From Kryptolebias marmoratus (lineage: Eukaryota; Chordata; Actinopteri; Cyprinodontiformes; Rivulidae): DNA of 64,000 nt. A program made the position numbers and the translations under genes. Each line of letters opens with the position of its first letter. Position 1 is the stretch's first letter. The stretch is from assembly GCF_001649575.2 (NCBI RefSeq), contig NC_051451.1, positions 23,931,447 to 23,995,446 of the forward strand, in the 5' to 3' direction. Shown in pieces: positions 45,423 through 57,649 of this stretch. The notes beneath the pieces are model-generated. The model searched no databases and was not told the DNA's origin. It saw only the letters and a list, made by a program, of their open reading frames with translations.

Positions 45423-46468
45423 GCTCCAGACCCGAAGTCCCGCTGTGCTTCAGCACCAACGAACACCAGACACTTTCAGTTGTGCAGCAGAGGAGAACGT
45501 CCAAACTAAAAATACAGATTTCTCTTTCTGCAGCGCGTGCACACCAACTAAAACAAACAAAAACACTTGAGGCGCCAATATGCTAAACGGAGACATTAAA
45601 AAAAAAAAAAAAAGAAAGTGATAACGGATGCCTCATCTTCTTTCCTTCCCCTTATTTGAAACAATAAAACAGTGGTGGGATATATGGCAGGAGAGCGTTT
45701 GACTCAGGGTTTGTGCGCGGGTCGACTCGGGTCACCTACGGGACAACAGTGAGACGAAGAAAACCCACCGGAGAGCTAATCTTCTTCAAAGCAGCGCCAG
45801 AACAAGATACTGCAGTTATGTACAGGTCCAACTCGGACAGACACTTATTCAGCGGTGGCACCGCCGTTTTCATCAGAGGAAGAAGGCCCCGAACACGACA
45901 ATGCTTCCATCACAGAGCGTCTGATGTGCTCGTATACGTACAGGGGAAAAAATGACTTAGCACTTCAGCTTTTTCTGTTTATTTTTGTTTTTTTTTTCCC
46001 CCCCTCAAAACAACTGTTGAGATTTGATTTTAATGCTTTTTGTGTAGTTTTGTATTTTCATGCAAAATTCTTAATGTACTTGAATGTCTTTATTTTATTA
46101 AATGTTTAATTTTTATTTTTGGTTATTTTTTTCCCAGAATTGCTGTAATTATACTCATGTCGCAGTATCTAACTTCTTTCTGTGAAAGAGATCAGATAAG
46201 AGAGGAAAACACTAAACATTTTCTCCAGCAATGTTGACTTTTTACTTTATTTTTATTTTTTTTGCATTACAGAAAAATAGATGCTGAAATGTGCTTTGAC
46301 AAGACTTGTATAGCTTATGTTGAAAAGAAATGATGCTATTACGGTCTGGTTTACATATTCTATGCATACTGTTGATTTTCCTAAGTTTGTCTGTCATGTC
46401 GAGATAAACTTTTTGTTTTTTTTTCCTCCAAAGCTGAACCCGTGACATAATTTACTATCAAGTTGTAA

Positions 46469-46474
46469 AATAAA
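46469..46474 (+). terminator. fbxo11: fbxo11 polyadenylation signal
   Basis: Canonical AATAAA followed by a T/G-containing stretch (CATTGCTGTCGG). It sits about 1.05 kb after the stop. Confidence 0.6.
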
Positions 46475-46994
46475 GTCATTGCTGTCGGAGTGGGAGTATA
46501 ATTACACGTTTTAATGGCTCCATTCTGCCAAATTAAACAAGTTATCTGTTTACGTCTGGTCTCCTTATAATATTAAGTGCTTTCTTTATCAACGAGCATT
46601 AAGTGCTGCTTCTTGGTCTTTTAGGATTTTGTTTTCCTGATGCCAGACTTGATTTATATTCACAAAAAATGGAAAGTGGCAAATCTTGTGAAAGCATAAT
46701 TCCTTTTTTTTGTTTATTTTTGGTTGTTTGCCAATGTTGCTGGAGAATTTAGCAGCTTTTACTCTACTGAAGCTGAGACAAGTATCTATACAGCGCTTAA
46801 TGGTTTCATGGCTCCCCCCTCCTCCCCGTTCATGTGTACTGGTGATTGTGGGTTCTCATACAGACTGAAATGTATGCATGTATCATAACATCTAGACTTA
46901 ATATATTGTGAAGTATTCAATAACCGTTATGTAGGCGCTAGTGTGAATTAAAAAAAAAGGGTTTAATTTCCTAGAAACATTGTCATTTTTTAAA

Positions 46995-47007
46995 AATAAA
47001 CTTTATT
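46995..47007. terminator. Back-to-back polyadenylation hexamers between fbxo11 and msh6
   Basis: AATAAA on the plus strand (46995-47000), one C, then TTTATT (47002-47007), which is AATAAA on the minus strand. The minus-strand hexamer is the first one downstream of the msh6 stop (95 nt away). The plus-strand one could be a distal fbxo11 site. Confidence 0.75.
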
Positions 47008-47101
47008 AGATCATTTCAGTAGTGTTTTTTTTTTTAAACCTCCACCCCAGGTGCCTAACGAACAGAAAATTAATTCGGCAACAGAGAGGTTTGTTTACAA
47101 G

Positions 47102-50100
47102 TTACAGGGTGTTGAGTAGTTGGACGAGTGAGGCGAAGTGTGCCGAGTCCGAAGTCGGGTCCTCCGCAAACCGACACAGCTTCCTGTAAGAGGACAAAGG
47201 CGCGATGAGCGAACTTTACTGTTAACGCCACGATGGAGCGAGTACTGCAGTGCAGAAGACAAATGTCAACACGTACTTGAAGAGTCGGAGGCTGACGGTG
47301 CTCCTCTCGAACTCCCCAGCCTTCCTGTGTCCCGACTGGATCACCTCCTCCGGCAGGTTGGCGAGCCGAGCGGCGTTGAAGCCGTAGCTCTTCGGACACG
47401 CCCCGGTGATAAACTTGTAGAGGAACGTGATGGTCTCCTGACTCGGGTCCTCGCATTCATTCTCCACCATGCAGGCCTGAAAGGCACAAACCCGGGCTGA
47501 ACTTTAAGTGATCAGGCAAGCGGAGTCCGAGTAGAAAACCAGGAACAAGGGTGGGAATAAATCACACGAAATTCACAAGGAGATCTCTTGCAGCAAACCC
47601 TGCAATAACAAGGAATTTTCAGGGATTATTTCTAAATGTAACTCCAGTAGAAGGTTGCAGATTGTGTTAAGAGGAGCAACGTTGGCACGGGGGATGCAGC
47701 TGTCGTAACCTTGATGTGGCCACCAACTGTTGAAGTTTACTGCTTTCACTTCCTTTGCCATGAAGCGCTCCTCTGACATGTTCCCAGAGCAGCTTTGTAA
47801 CACAACGAAACTTTACCGACAAATTCAGGGTTTCTGCCAGTTTCAGCAAGTCAAAGTTAGGACTTTAAGACTCTTTAAAGACGATCATGAATCACATTTA
47901 AAACCTAGATGAATCACAAAATAAGTGACTGTAAAACTGTAAATTTGGAGGTTTGTTAACTGCGTTCAGTTTGTTCACAAATTAAATGTTTTAAAAGCAA
48001 CAATCTGGTTTGCAATGAGCTCAGTATCTCCCTCAGGTGTACAACAAAACAAGACAAGTGCCTCTGGGTTTTATTTCTCTAATAAACTACACAAAATAAT
48101 ATTTTGTTCAGGTTTAAAGAAGCGGATATTTGCCCTGCAGCGTTTTTAATGCCTGAACTTACCATGTGTCCCAAACGCACAGCGGGATTGTTGGCATAGT
48201 CCTCCACCAGGGAGTGGTAATGTGTGGAGAAAAGCGTGCGACAGCAGATCTTCTCAGCGAGCTCCTTCACGACAGCGCTGGCGATCGCTGTGCCGTCATA
48301 TGTGGCGGTGCCCCTCCCTGGAATGTTGGAAACAAAACAGCTAAACTGTGCAGTCCACTGTCAGTCCTAAAGAAAACTAAAGACCTACCTAATTCATCGA
48401 GGAGCACGAGTGAATGCTTCGTGGCGTGGTGCAAGATGGAGGCAGTCTCACTCAGCTCCACATAGAAGGTGCTCTCTCCTACAGGAGGGACAAGAATCCA
48501 GTATTAGCCGGCTCGGATCATTATCCCACGTGTGGTGAATGTGATTGTGACGTTACCAGCCATGATTCGATCCGAGGCTCCCAGCCGGGTGAAGACCCGG
48601 TCGACCGGTGTGAAGCGGAGGCTCTCAGCGGGAACATAACATCCGAGCTGAGCCAATATGATCACGAGTCCACACTGTAGGGGGGGGAAAAAGAAGAATA
48701 AGAAGAAGCAGGGTATCTTAATATGAGCGAGAGCAAAATTCAGATAATCTGAAGGAAAAAAAAAAAAAAAAAGACTCACTTGTCGCATTAGGGTTGATTT
48801 CCCGCCCATGTTCGGTCCGGTGACCAGAACACACAAGGCGCAACCTTCCACCTCATCACTTCCGCTGGTTCCTGGGCAGCCGATGAAGACATCGTTGGGA
48901 ATGAAGTCGTCGCCAAAGAAAGTCTTTGTGACGCAGGGGTGACGGGACCCAGTGAGGTTAATGAAGGGAACGATCTGGCTGTCACCCCCCGGCAGCACCA
49001 CCCGTGGCCGGGCCATCGGCCCGTCTCCACCCTGACTGTAGCGCGACAAAGCCAACAGGACATCTAGGAGGGAAGAAATGATGGATATAACTAACTCAAA
49101 ATTATGTTTTTAATTTTTGCGAGGAGTAATTGGTAGCTCTTTTTCTGCAGACACAAAATCAAATTTACCAGCCGGTTGAAGAATGGCTCTATGGTAGATA
49201 AACATTTTACACAAAATGCAGTGGGGGAAAAAAATGATTTATAAAATCCATCTCTTATTAAGAAGGGACTTGTAATTTATTTTACCCTCACAGAACAATT
49301 TGTAGCATAAACCAAGCTGAAGACTTATTTGGAATATTTAATTGGTCTATTCAAGCACGTTGGTGTAATTTCATTCTGGTGTTGCAAAAAGGTTAATCAG
49401 CAACATCCAAAATATTCTGATCCAAAACAAACAACTGCAAACTAAACTTACCCTCAAAAGGCATAAAAGTTTAAAGCAAAGCGACTTAGTTTGCTTTTAA
49501 ACCTTTAGGATTTCCCACGTCCTCTATGAGAATCTACACCAAGATCTGCATTAAAAGGCTTTAAAAGACACAAATTACATCAAAAATTAACACTAAAGTA
49601 AATTAGATTACCCAGCACAGCCATGCACTCCACAGCCGTCTTCCAGTCTTTGTAGTTCTTGTCGAAGTTGTAGAAGAGCCTCCTCATGCAGTCCTTCAGA
49701 GCAGCGTCTCTCTTCTCCTCGAGTCCCTGAAGCTCCGAGAACAGGCGCTCCGACTCCTTTGTGACGTAACGCTTGCAGCCTTTCTTTGTAGATTTCACTT
49801 CGTACTCCTCGGGGATGTTCCTCTCCGAGACGCTGTCAGGAACCTCCATCTGAAAGCGGTTCCGCCCAGTTCCCCAGAAGGCCATGCTCTTGCAGCCCAG
49901 TCGCTTCTTCTGCCTGTCCAGGTAATCCTGCAGCTCTCGCTCGCAGCTCTTGATTCCTGCGAGGGCCTGGTCGTACTCGGGGTCGAACCCAGCTTTCGGG
50001 GTTATGACACCAGTGGAGCGGGCTTTCTGGTGATCGAACGCGGTCTCCCAGCGCTTGAGTTCTGCTGAGAGGTCGGGAAAGAGGCCGTTCTTTTCAGTCT

Positions 50101-53100
50101 TCAGACTGACAACTTGAAGGAGCAACGTGGAACGAAACTCATCAGAAACTGGAGCAAAGACAGAAATGATCTCCTGCATAGTTTTGAAACCTTCCAGCGC
50201 GGACAGGAAGTCCGCTATTTTGCGTTTGCTGTAAGTGACTTCCTCGTAGAGAACCGCTCTGCTGTCGGGGTGGTCCTGGCCTTTCAGAGGAGTCCCGATG
50301 CTGTGGATCTTACTCAGCAGACGCTCCAGATCTGGAAGCTTCTTCAGCAGGTCTGAGACTTCAGTGGCTTGAGCCTGAGCTGCCATCAGGTCCTCCACCG
50401 CGTCCAGTCGCTCCTTGATGGATGTGGGGTTGCACAGCGGAGCGCACAGCCACTGCTTCAGGAGCCTCTTGCCAAACGGAGTGGAGCAAGTGTCCAAACG
50501 CTCCAGCAGTGTCCCTTCTGTTCCCCCTGAGCCGTTCTGAAAGATTTCCAAGTTGGCCAGAGTCACTCCGTCCAGGACCATACGCTGACGGGTCTGAGCA
50601 AAGAAACTGCTGGGTCCGGCAGCTTTCTCCAGCTCAACATCAACAGGGACATACTCTTCAAAGTTGGCCATAGAAAGCAACTCTTTGTCTATCAAACATT
50701 TCTTCAGGTAAAATATGCACCCACCGAAAGCTGACAGCGCCAGTTCACATCCTTCCTTAGGAGTTAGGCCCAGCGAATCACTCTCAGAGGTCATCTTTTT
50801 CAGAAGAGCAGGGAGAAAACTGCTCCCGGCGCCCTCTTCCTCCTCAGAGGCCTCTTTAAAGTAATCCTCTTCTGAAAGGTTTTTAAGTGTTTTCTGAGCA
50901 TCCCAGAACTGCGTCCCCGCATTGAGCGCTTCCTGCAGAGCAGAGGACAGAGACGCCTTGAGTATTTTCCGGGTTTCAACAGACGGGTTACCTTTTTCAA
51001 AAAGCACCTCGGCAGGAGAAAAGTGTGAAATGAGAGTGCGCAGGCGTGAGCAGTGACGATCGTCCGAGAACTGACCGATATGGAAATACCCCACAGACGT
51101 GTCCACAAAGCAGACGCCGTAGGTGCGGTATCGACCAGAGCTTTCATCTTCAGCCTTTTCTTTCAAACTCAGGAGGAACTTGCTTTGGCTCTCTGAAGGA
51201 GCTCCGTCCAGCACGCTGTAGGTTTGGGTACCACGTGTGATAATCCGGCACACTTCTCTTTTCACCACACGGTCAAATTTTGTGGGTTTCGCCATGGTCT
51301 TGCAGCGAGCTTCCATCATCTCTGGGGTCTCTGTCTGCTCCACACGCGCCACCTTGTAGCCTTTCTGGACGAGTACGTCTGAAAAGCGCGAAAAGCCGAT
51401 CTCTGGGAAGCCCGAGTGCGCCCAGGTTCCCTTCATGAACGTCAAGCCCAGCTCGTTGACTCCAACAACAGCATCCATGTGGTAGAGCTCATAAAACTTT
51501 CCTACTTTGTAGAAAATTACCGTGTCGAACATCTCAGATTTGAGTTGCCACCACCGACGCATACCAGGAGTGACTCTGTTCAGGAAGTCTTCGGGAACGT
51601 ACAACGTGGTGGGGTCATAGTCGTCATCTGTCTGCCGTCGCCTTCTCCGATCTTTCCTCTTGCCATCCTGAACCCACTCCAGCTTCTCGTGATCCCAAAC
51701 TGTCGCAGCCCCGGTGGACCCTGATCCATCCGTCTGGCTCTCAAAGTTGTCGGGAGCAGAGAAAGCTGATAAACGGGACTTTGTGTCAGCTGTGACTGCT
51801 GCTGCAGCTCGTACGGGTGTGGCAGACTGGATGGTGGGTTTCTTTGCTTTTGTATTCACAGACTTCCCTGCGGGACGTTTCCTTTTGAGAGGTTTGACTG
51901 GGCTGTCCGCTTCTGACTCCTGGCTGCTCTCTTTCTCCTCCTCTCCACTGCTCACCGTCCCCTCTTCGTCTTCATCCTCACTGCTCGACGCGGCCTGTTC
52001 CGGTTTGAACTCCTCGTCCAATACGTCGCTGTCGGAGGCCACCACAATACGCCGTCGCTTGGCTTTGCTCCCTTTATCTCTTGAAGCGTGCGTCGATGGT
52101 CGACTGACTTTAGATCGTTTCACTTCCTCATTTTTCTTTTCATCTACATCACTGACTTCTTCATCAGTCACTGTTGATTTGTCAAGCTGAAAATTAAAAA
52201 AAAGTAAGATTTTTACAAGTGTACTCTCCATTACTGACACAGCTACAGTCAAAAAACACAATCTGGATTATTATTGTTGACAGATGATTACTACCTCCAT
52301 TTCTTCATCATCATCCTCTTCTTCCTCATCAGATGGATCCATGCAGACTTGTATCTTCAACCTTTTTTCAGGACTGTCTAAAATAAGTCCATCAGCAAGC
52401 TCCATCGCACGACGGATCACAGGTTTGGCACTGAAGAAAAGTCCTCCAGGTTTAACGTCGCTGCTGTCAGAGCCTGCAGACCAGACAGTAACGTAACCCC
52501 TCTTATTCTCAGAACAAAGCACAAAATGTTCCTAAAACCGTTGTATGACTGATAACTTCACCCAACCTTGGTACTCTCTGACGTATTTGGTGCTGACCCA
52601 TCCTCTTGTCGGGGGTTCGTCAAAGAAGTGCACATGTATGCGCTGAGCCCGACCACGGCCCCTCATCTGCTGGCCAGACAGAGGCTGGGGTACAACCATG
52701 CAAGGCCACCAGGGGTGTCCTTCCAGTTTGGCCCACACAAGGACGCCAGCGTTAAACAAACACGAAGACTTGCTAAAAAGAGAGAAAACAAAATATAAGA
52801 CAGTATATGCTGCGTGAGACAAAAACAATCAAACCTTTAGAGATAATTAGAAGCATTTTCTGTACAGTTTGCAGCTTGAAACGACTACTGGTATTGATTA
52901 ATATTCATTTGACATTACCTTTTTAAACTTGATTAATTATTACACACCATCACAAACTCAGAGAAAGCCTTAGATGGACGACAGATTCTGAACCAGAAGT
53001 CTAATTACCTTTTCAGCTTAAACTACTTTAATTGCCTCATAAATCTGGATTTTAATAATGGTGGTCCTTCACAAACCTTTAGCTGACTGGTAAATATTGA

Positions 53101-53859
53101 ACACAGACAACAAGAAACTACACAAGTGTAATTTCAAAGCAACAAATAGATCTTTAAATAATCAAATAACAAAAATGTGAAATAACAGCTTTCCTTGGAG
53201 CATTAACATTATTTTTTGGTGCTGTTTCCTTTTTATGGTTAGCAATTTCTGCTAAGAAGACAGCTAAGTCCAGCTATGTTAAATTGTAAGACATGGGGGG
53301 TAAAGTTTGCTGCAAAAAGTTTATATTACTGACAACACAAACCTGGTTGTGAGGGGGAAATAAAGTGCCATTAGCCTCAACTTTAAGAAAGTAACTCTCA
53401 ATGCAGTGAACTTCCAATCTAATATACTTTTATACTTATGATACAATAATATGCCAGCTATATATGCTAGTATTGCATTGTGACGTTAAGCTAATTCATA
53501 GCCCAGCATTAGAAGCTGCCAGACTGATGCTAACAGTCACAAGCTGAAACTCCAGCAATTACACGGCTCCCGGAAACTTACCCGTCCTCAGCTGCCGGAG
53601 CCTTGCTGTCGCCAAACAGCTTCTTTAAGCCCTTGCTGCTTGCATTCTTCGGGTTACTTTTCTGCTTCACTTTGCTGGTTTTGGTGGCAGACTCCTGTTG
53701 CTGCGTCTGCTTAGCTTCCTCCTTCGGAGACGAGTTGGACTTCTGCACGGAGGAAGGAAGGTCCGCCTCGGCCGGAGAAGGGCTCGGCTTCGGCTTCGGC
53801 TTGGAAACAGGCGGCGGAGACTTGGTGAAGAACTGGAAAATTGAGCTCTGCTTCGCCAT
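47102..53859 (-). CDS. msh6: DNA mismatch repair protein Msh6 (10 coding exons)
   Basis: Nuclear subunit of MutSalpha (MSH2-MSH6), which recognises base mismatches and small loops. Exons: 53859-53582, 52772-52567, 52473-52295, 52186-49612, 49063-48780, 48674-48557, 48478-48389, 48317-48163, 47476-47277, 47183-47102. All junctions are GT-AG and in phase; the sum is 4167 nt (1388 aa plus stop; human 1360). The PCNA-binding PIP box QSSIFQFF is at 4-11. The PWWP domain is in exon 2 (HPWWPC, about 112-117). An acidic, Ser-rich linker with basic clusters follows (about 180-400). The mismatch-wedge motif Phe-x-Glu is F452-Y-E454 in [10 protein letters not shown]. Walker [10 protein letters not shown] is at about 1162-1170, Walker B LVLLDE at about 1237-1242, then LGRGT and STHYHSL. 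The C-terminus [20 protein letters not shown] is strongly conserved and the extreme tail is divergent. Exon 4 (2575 nt) holds most of the protein, as in other vertebrates. Confidence 0.97.
47477..48162 (-). other. msh6: msh6 intron 8
   Basis: 686 nt from donor GTAAGT to acceptor TTTCAG. No recognised repeat; short frames on both strands are not supported. Confidence 0.8.
48756..48772 (-). repeat. msh6: T17 tract beside the msh6 exon 5 donor
   Basis: The donor GTGAGTC (48779-48773 on the minus strand) is followed directly by 17 T (A17 on the plus strand). The 105-nt intron also has a C-run before its acceptor. Confidence 0.95.
49064..49611 (-). other. msh6: msh6 intron 4
   Basis: 548 nt, AT-rich, between the large exon 4 and exon 5. 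Nothing recognised inside. Confidence 0.8.
52773..53581 (-). other. msh6: msh6 intron 1
   Basis: 809 nt from donor GTAAGT to acceptor TTTTTAG. AT-rich with no recognised repeat. Confidence 0.85.
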
Positions 53860-54110
53860 CTTGGCGGCGTTAAACTTCTGCTTCTGTCGTGTTTCTCAAA
53901 TAAACTCCAAAAATTACCTCCTCCCTACATCACCTAGCATCCAACACAAGGAGCGTCGTGGCTCGCGCTGATCCCTTTCGCGGGAAACACCACGCACGCA
54001 CGACGTGTTGTGGGCGTGGACACGAGCTCGTCCAATGACAAGAGTCTACACTAGAACCCGGAAATCACGTGACCTAAACACAACCTCGCTTGTTGGTCAT
54101 GTTGTTGGCG
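53860..54110 (-). promoter_or_regulatory. msh6: msh6 promoter with E2F site
   Basis: CpG-rich sequence just upstream of the msh6 ATG. TTTCGCGGGAAA at 53976-53987 is a near-palindromic E2F consensus. A CCAAT box lies at 54032-54036 and a TCACGTGAC E-box at 54065-54073. E2F control fits the known S-phase expression of mismatch-repair genes. No divergent gene is seen on the other side. Confidence 0.7.
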
Positions 54111-54224
54111 CCCAGAGTTTACTTTTCCTCCCATTTTACTTTTGGGAAAGTTAAAAAAAAATACTTTTTCTTTTTTTCTAATAAGGTGACATTCAAAAAT
54201 ATTACTTTAAATCCATTTATTACT

Positions 54225-54400
54225 TCTTGGAAGTTTCATTGAAATCCATCCAGAAACCAGGCCTTTTGTATTTAATCATAATTAAATAGTCTATGTGGAT
54301 GTGAGCATGTTTATATGGGAAATGTGGCTAACATTTCAGAAACTGAGCTAAAAATTGGTGTGGTAGTTGCTGAGAGTCATTCACAACACATTCTCTGAAG
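54225..54400. repeat. Abundant dispersed repeat fragments
   Basis: A plus-oriented piece (GGAAGTTTCATTGAAATCCA at about 54230) and a minus-oriented piece (GAGCTAAAAATTGGTGTGGT at about 54345) lie next to each other. This suggests two decayed or rearranged copies. Confidence 0.6.
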
Positions 54401-54904
54401 GTTACACATCGTGCAGCATCTTTGTTTAGAACTTTGACATTAACTTTTAGAGTCAACACTGTCAGTTTGTGAGAAAAATATGTACTACAGGTCAGATTTG
54501 AGTGATTTTAGTGACATATGTCACTTATTAACATTTGTTGAAATGATGACCTTTGACCTGAGTGGACTTGCTTTGTATTAAGGCTCATCAGAGAATGTAC
54601 GTTTATTGGAAGCTCTGTGGTTGTAATGTGGGTTCATGTCCATTCATGTTTTATTGAGGTTTTGTTTTCATTGGTTTGGCTCTTTATCGTGTAAGAACAG
54701 GAACAGACTCCTGGGGATTGTCAGGATGTGCAGCAACATTGCTGGTACAGCCGTTTAACCTCAATGACCTACACAAGGAGAGGTTAGTGAAAAAAGCCAG
54801 ACTGATCCTGGCAGATCCTGGTCACCCACACCATGGTGAGTTCAGGTTGCTCCTATCCGGATGCAGGTATCTGGTGCCAAGATATAGGACTGACAAAATT
54901 CACT

Positions 54905-55065
54905 TATCCCCATCCATCCATTTTATTTACCCACTTCTCCTTTCCGGGTCACGGGGAGGTGGTGCCTGTCTCCAACAGTCACTGTGCGAGAGGCGGGGGA
55001 CACCCTGGACAGATCGCAAGTCCATCACAGGTCCACATAGAGACAAACGAGACAAACAACTAGTA
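54905..55065 (+). mobile_element. LINE-derived tail fragment
   Basis: CCCATCCATCCATTTTAT, TTCCGGGTCACGGGGAGGTG, GCGAGAGGCGGGGGACACCC and CAAGTCCATCACAGGTCCAC are hallmarks of the same teleost LINE tail seen reversed at 11830-12085. A 134-codon frame across it (54676-55080) is incidental. Confidence 0.7.
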
Positions 55066-55079
55066 TGTTGTATGCTATA

Positions 55080-56745
55080 ACTCTGTCCCTGCTCAGCACA
55101 AGATGATCTTCCTTTAAGGATTTAATCATTATCCTGTGATGGTACATTTATGACTTGGTTATATTGGTTTTAGGATATGATAAGTATAAAATGATCTGAA
55201 CCATGTTTAACACTTTCTATCATCAGACGTTTTCTCAGTTATGTATATATCTATAGGAGCAGCCCTCCCATTGGCCCACCTCTGTTGCAACAGTACTGCA
55301 GTAAAATGGTACAAGTAATGAGAGGAATATATTAATACATGAAGGTAATGATCCTGTGTCAGTGCTGATTAATCTTTTAGCAAGACTCTGTTATTCTAAC
55401 CCTCATATGTTTGCTGTCCAATCTGTACTTGTCACTTAATACCAGCAGAGTGCAGCAGAACACTTTGAACACTTCCTGAAAAAAATGGTTGAAATGTTAT
55501 GAAAATAAATGGACGTTGGTAATTCTAACTCGTTTTTACAGATTTTAACTCAGACATGACAGTAAAATGTTGCATTTCAAACAATGCTTAGTATAGTAAA
55601 GCTAGAAGAGAACTGGGGCCTTGTTTCAAGAGGAATCTTCAACCAAACTGTAAGAGTTGACCCTGTAACCCAAGCTGATAATGTACTAAGATATCTTGCT
55701 GCATAAAATTCTTAAAACACGTGCACTGCGATAAACCATCATGAAATAAGTGTGGCCCCTACATATTCAAGGCAACCAAACATCCACCCACGACCAACTT
55801 TTTGCGTATGGTGTGTGGGTGATAGAAGGCATCTAATTAAGATGGAAGCTTACAAAGCAGTTATGTTTTAGTCGAGCAAGACTAGATTTACCGCTCAATA
55901 AGCAAACAATAACCAGAATCCATGAGGTAGTTTTTAGACTGATGCAGGTAATTTCTTGCCATGCTTATCTCTTATTTTATACAAACCACAACAAACAGTG
56001 AATTCTGGCAAGATAAATGCAGCTAATTATGTTTAAAATTGTACATAATTAAAGTTGTCTTACACTCAGGAGGAAAGAAGGAAATTGCTCATTTCTTTCC
56101 TTATTTAAACTTTCAGCTCCGAGGAAAGCAGCAGCCTGCCGTTGAGCAACTAATTACCAGGGAAAAAAAAAAAATCTCCTGAAGCCAACAAAGACCTTTT
56201 CTCCACGAAAGACTTTTCTGAAGTGTCATTTTAAAAAAGAGGGAAAAAATGAGCAGGTGTTTGCTAAATTTAACAACTTCAGTTTATGTATAAATAAGAC
56301 AATAGGGACACACGGGGGGGAAAAAAACAGAGGTGTCTTTTCCTATAAGTGTCTTACAAAAGAAGTGATAGCTCAGAGTTTTAGAAGTTGGGTTCAGTGG
56401 AAATGTTTTGAACAATTAATATCTTACCTGTTGCAGGTAGTTCTTTGAGTTTAATTCTGAACAACTAACCCGTAGTCTGAGCAGTCCAAGTAGATTTTTG
56501 GCTACTTAAAAGAGTTCCAGTTTAAAAAACAAATACATCAGTTTATTCAAACAGTAATTTATAAACTTTTACATCATTGTCAACTTTGCATGAACACTTC
56601 CTGTGGCAATTTCAACAAGAACATAAGAATATTTGTGACAGAATAACCGTGTCATGTAAAACTGACAGTAAATCAAAGTTTTTATCACTCTTTGCCAAAG
56701 GTGAATGTTTTTGCAGGTCTGTATGTTTGGTTGTCTGTGCTGTTA
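55080..56745. other. Intergenic stretch without a gene
   Basis: AT-rich, with an A-run near 56162-56173. No gene or named repeat seen. Confidence 0.5.
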
Positions 56746-56749
56746 GCAT

Positions 56750-56880
56750 CTGGAACTGATTACTTTTGTAATCAACCCAATTCAAGATGGCTGCCACATC
56801 TAATTGACCTCAGCCTGCACAAAAATGGATGCAACTCCAATAAAATGTGGTGTGGTCGTATCCGAGAGTCTTTTCAGCAT
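56750..56880 (-). repeat. Abundant dispersed repeat, copy 13
   Basis: Minus orientation: AATTCAAGATGGCTGCCACA, TCTAATTGACCTCAG and TGTGGTGTGGTCGTATCCGA blocks in one diverged unit. Confidence 0.7.
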
Positions 56881-56899
56881 CAGTTCAATGTAAATTTAT

Positions 56900-57415
56900 A
56901 TGAACTCATGTTAAGCTGAAATGAACAACTCCTGTAAAACTTTATTTATGTTTGAGGTTAAAAAAAGAAAGAAGAATGAGCATGTGAAGAATTAGATTTC
57001 CTTTCCTTTTATCTGCACTCCTTTAGCAGCTTTTCTCTGTAAAGTGACAGTTTGCCCAGCGGGGACTAACAGTTCCAATGTGTCAGAGCAGAGCAGTGGC
57101 TGACTTTCTGCGGTCAGGGTTAAATTGTGTTTTATAACGTCACACTGGATGGCCGTCCTTTTTGCTGGCTGGTTTGTCAGAGCTGTGTTGGGTGTTTTAT
57201 GAAATAAAATAGGCCAGAGCGCCAAAAGTGCAGCATTGGATAACCCCATAAAATGTTACAGCTCCTTCTGCCCTCAGTGATGCGGCCATCAGCTGCTCCT
57301 GGCAAAATTTATGTTGTAAAATACAGCTACCTCATCTGTGTAAAATATGAATTCAGCTCCAAAACAGACAACTGTTCGAGCTGCAGATTAAAGGTATAGT
57401 GTCAAACCTGAACCT
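56900..57415. other. Intergenic stretch without a gene
   Basis: No recognised element. An 85-codon minus-strand frame (57249-56992) has no recognisable motif. Confidence 0.4.
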
Positions 57416-57419
57416 TAGG

Positions 57420-57645
57420 AAACAGTTCAATTCAGTTTATTTATACAGCGCCATTTCACAACAAAAGGGCACTTTACAGCAAAAACAAGTCCATTCAAAT
57501 CCAATTACAGTCAACTTATTCCAATTAGAATAGAATACATTCACATACAGCACATGACAAAGTGCCAATTAGTAAATGTTATCTATCTAAGGAAGCCAGC
57601 AGATTGTGTCAAGTTCTCTTTTTGTCACAATCCCCCATCCTGAGC
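57420..57645 (-). mobile_element. LINE 3' tail (reverse copy of the 24.2-24.9 kb family)
   Basis: Starts CAGTTCAATTCAGTTTATTT (the reversed GAATTG-type tail). It continues through ACAACAAAAGGGCACTTTAC, AAGCCAGCAGATTGTGTCAA and CCCATCCTGAGCAACAC. Read in reverse it aligns by eye to 24730-24935. Confidence 0.8.
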
Positions 57646-57649
57646 AACA

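Larger units (their letters stand above)
45423..47025 (+). other. fbxo11: fbxo11 3' UTR
   Basis: Follows the stop at 45420-45422. Poly(A) hexamers AATAAA occur at 45663-45668, 46469-46474 and 46995-47000. The second is a credible major site and the third would give a 3' UTR of about 1.6 kb. An A-run (45598-45613) and T-rich stretches lie within. No coding content. Confidence 0.7.

Noticed and set aside
51714..52190. 158-codon plus-strand open frame, Ser/Thr/Leu-rich
   Set aside because: It is the antisense shadow of the acidic, serine-rich linker in msh6 exon 4.
54676..55080. 134-codon plus-strand frame
   Set aside because: Half of it is a LINE tail and the rest has no motif.
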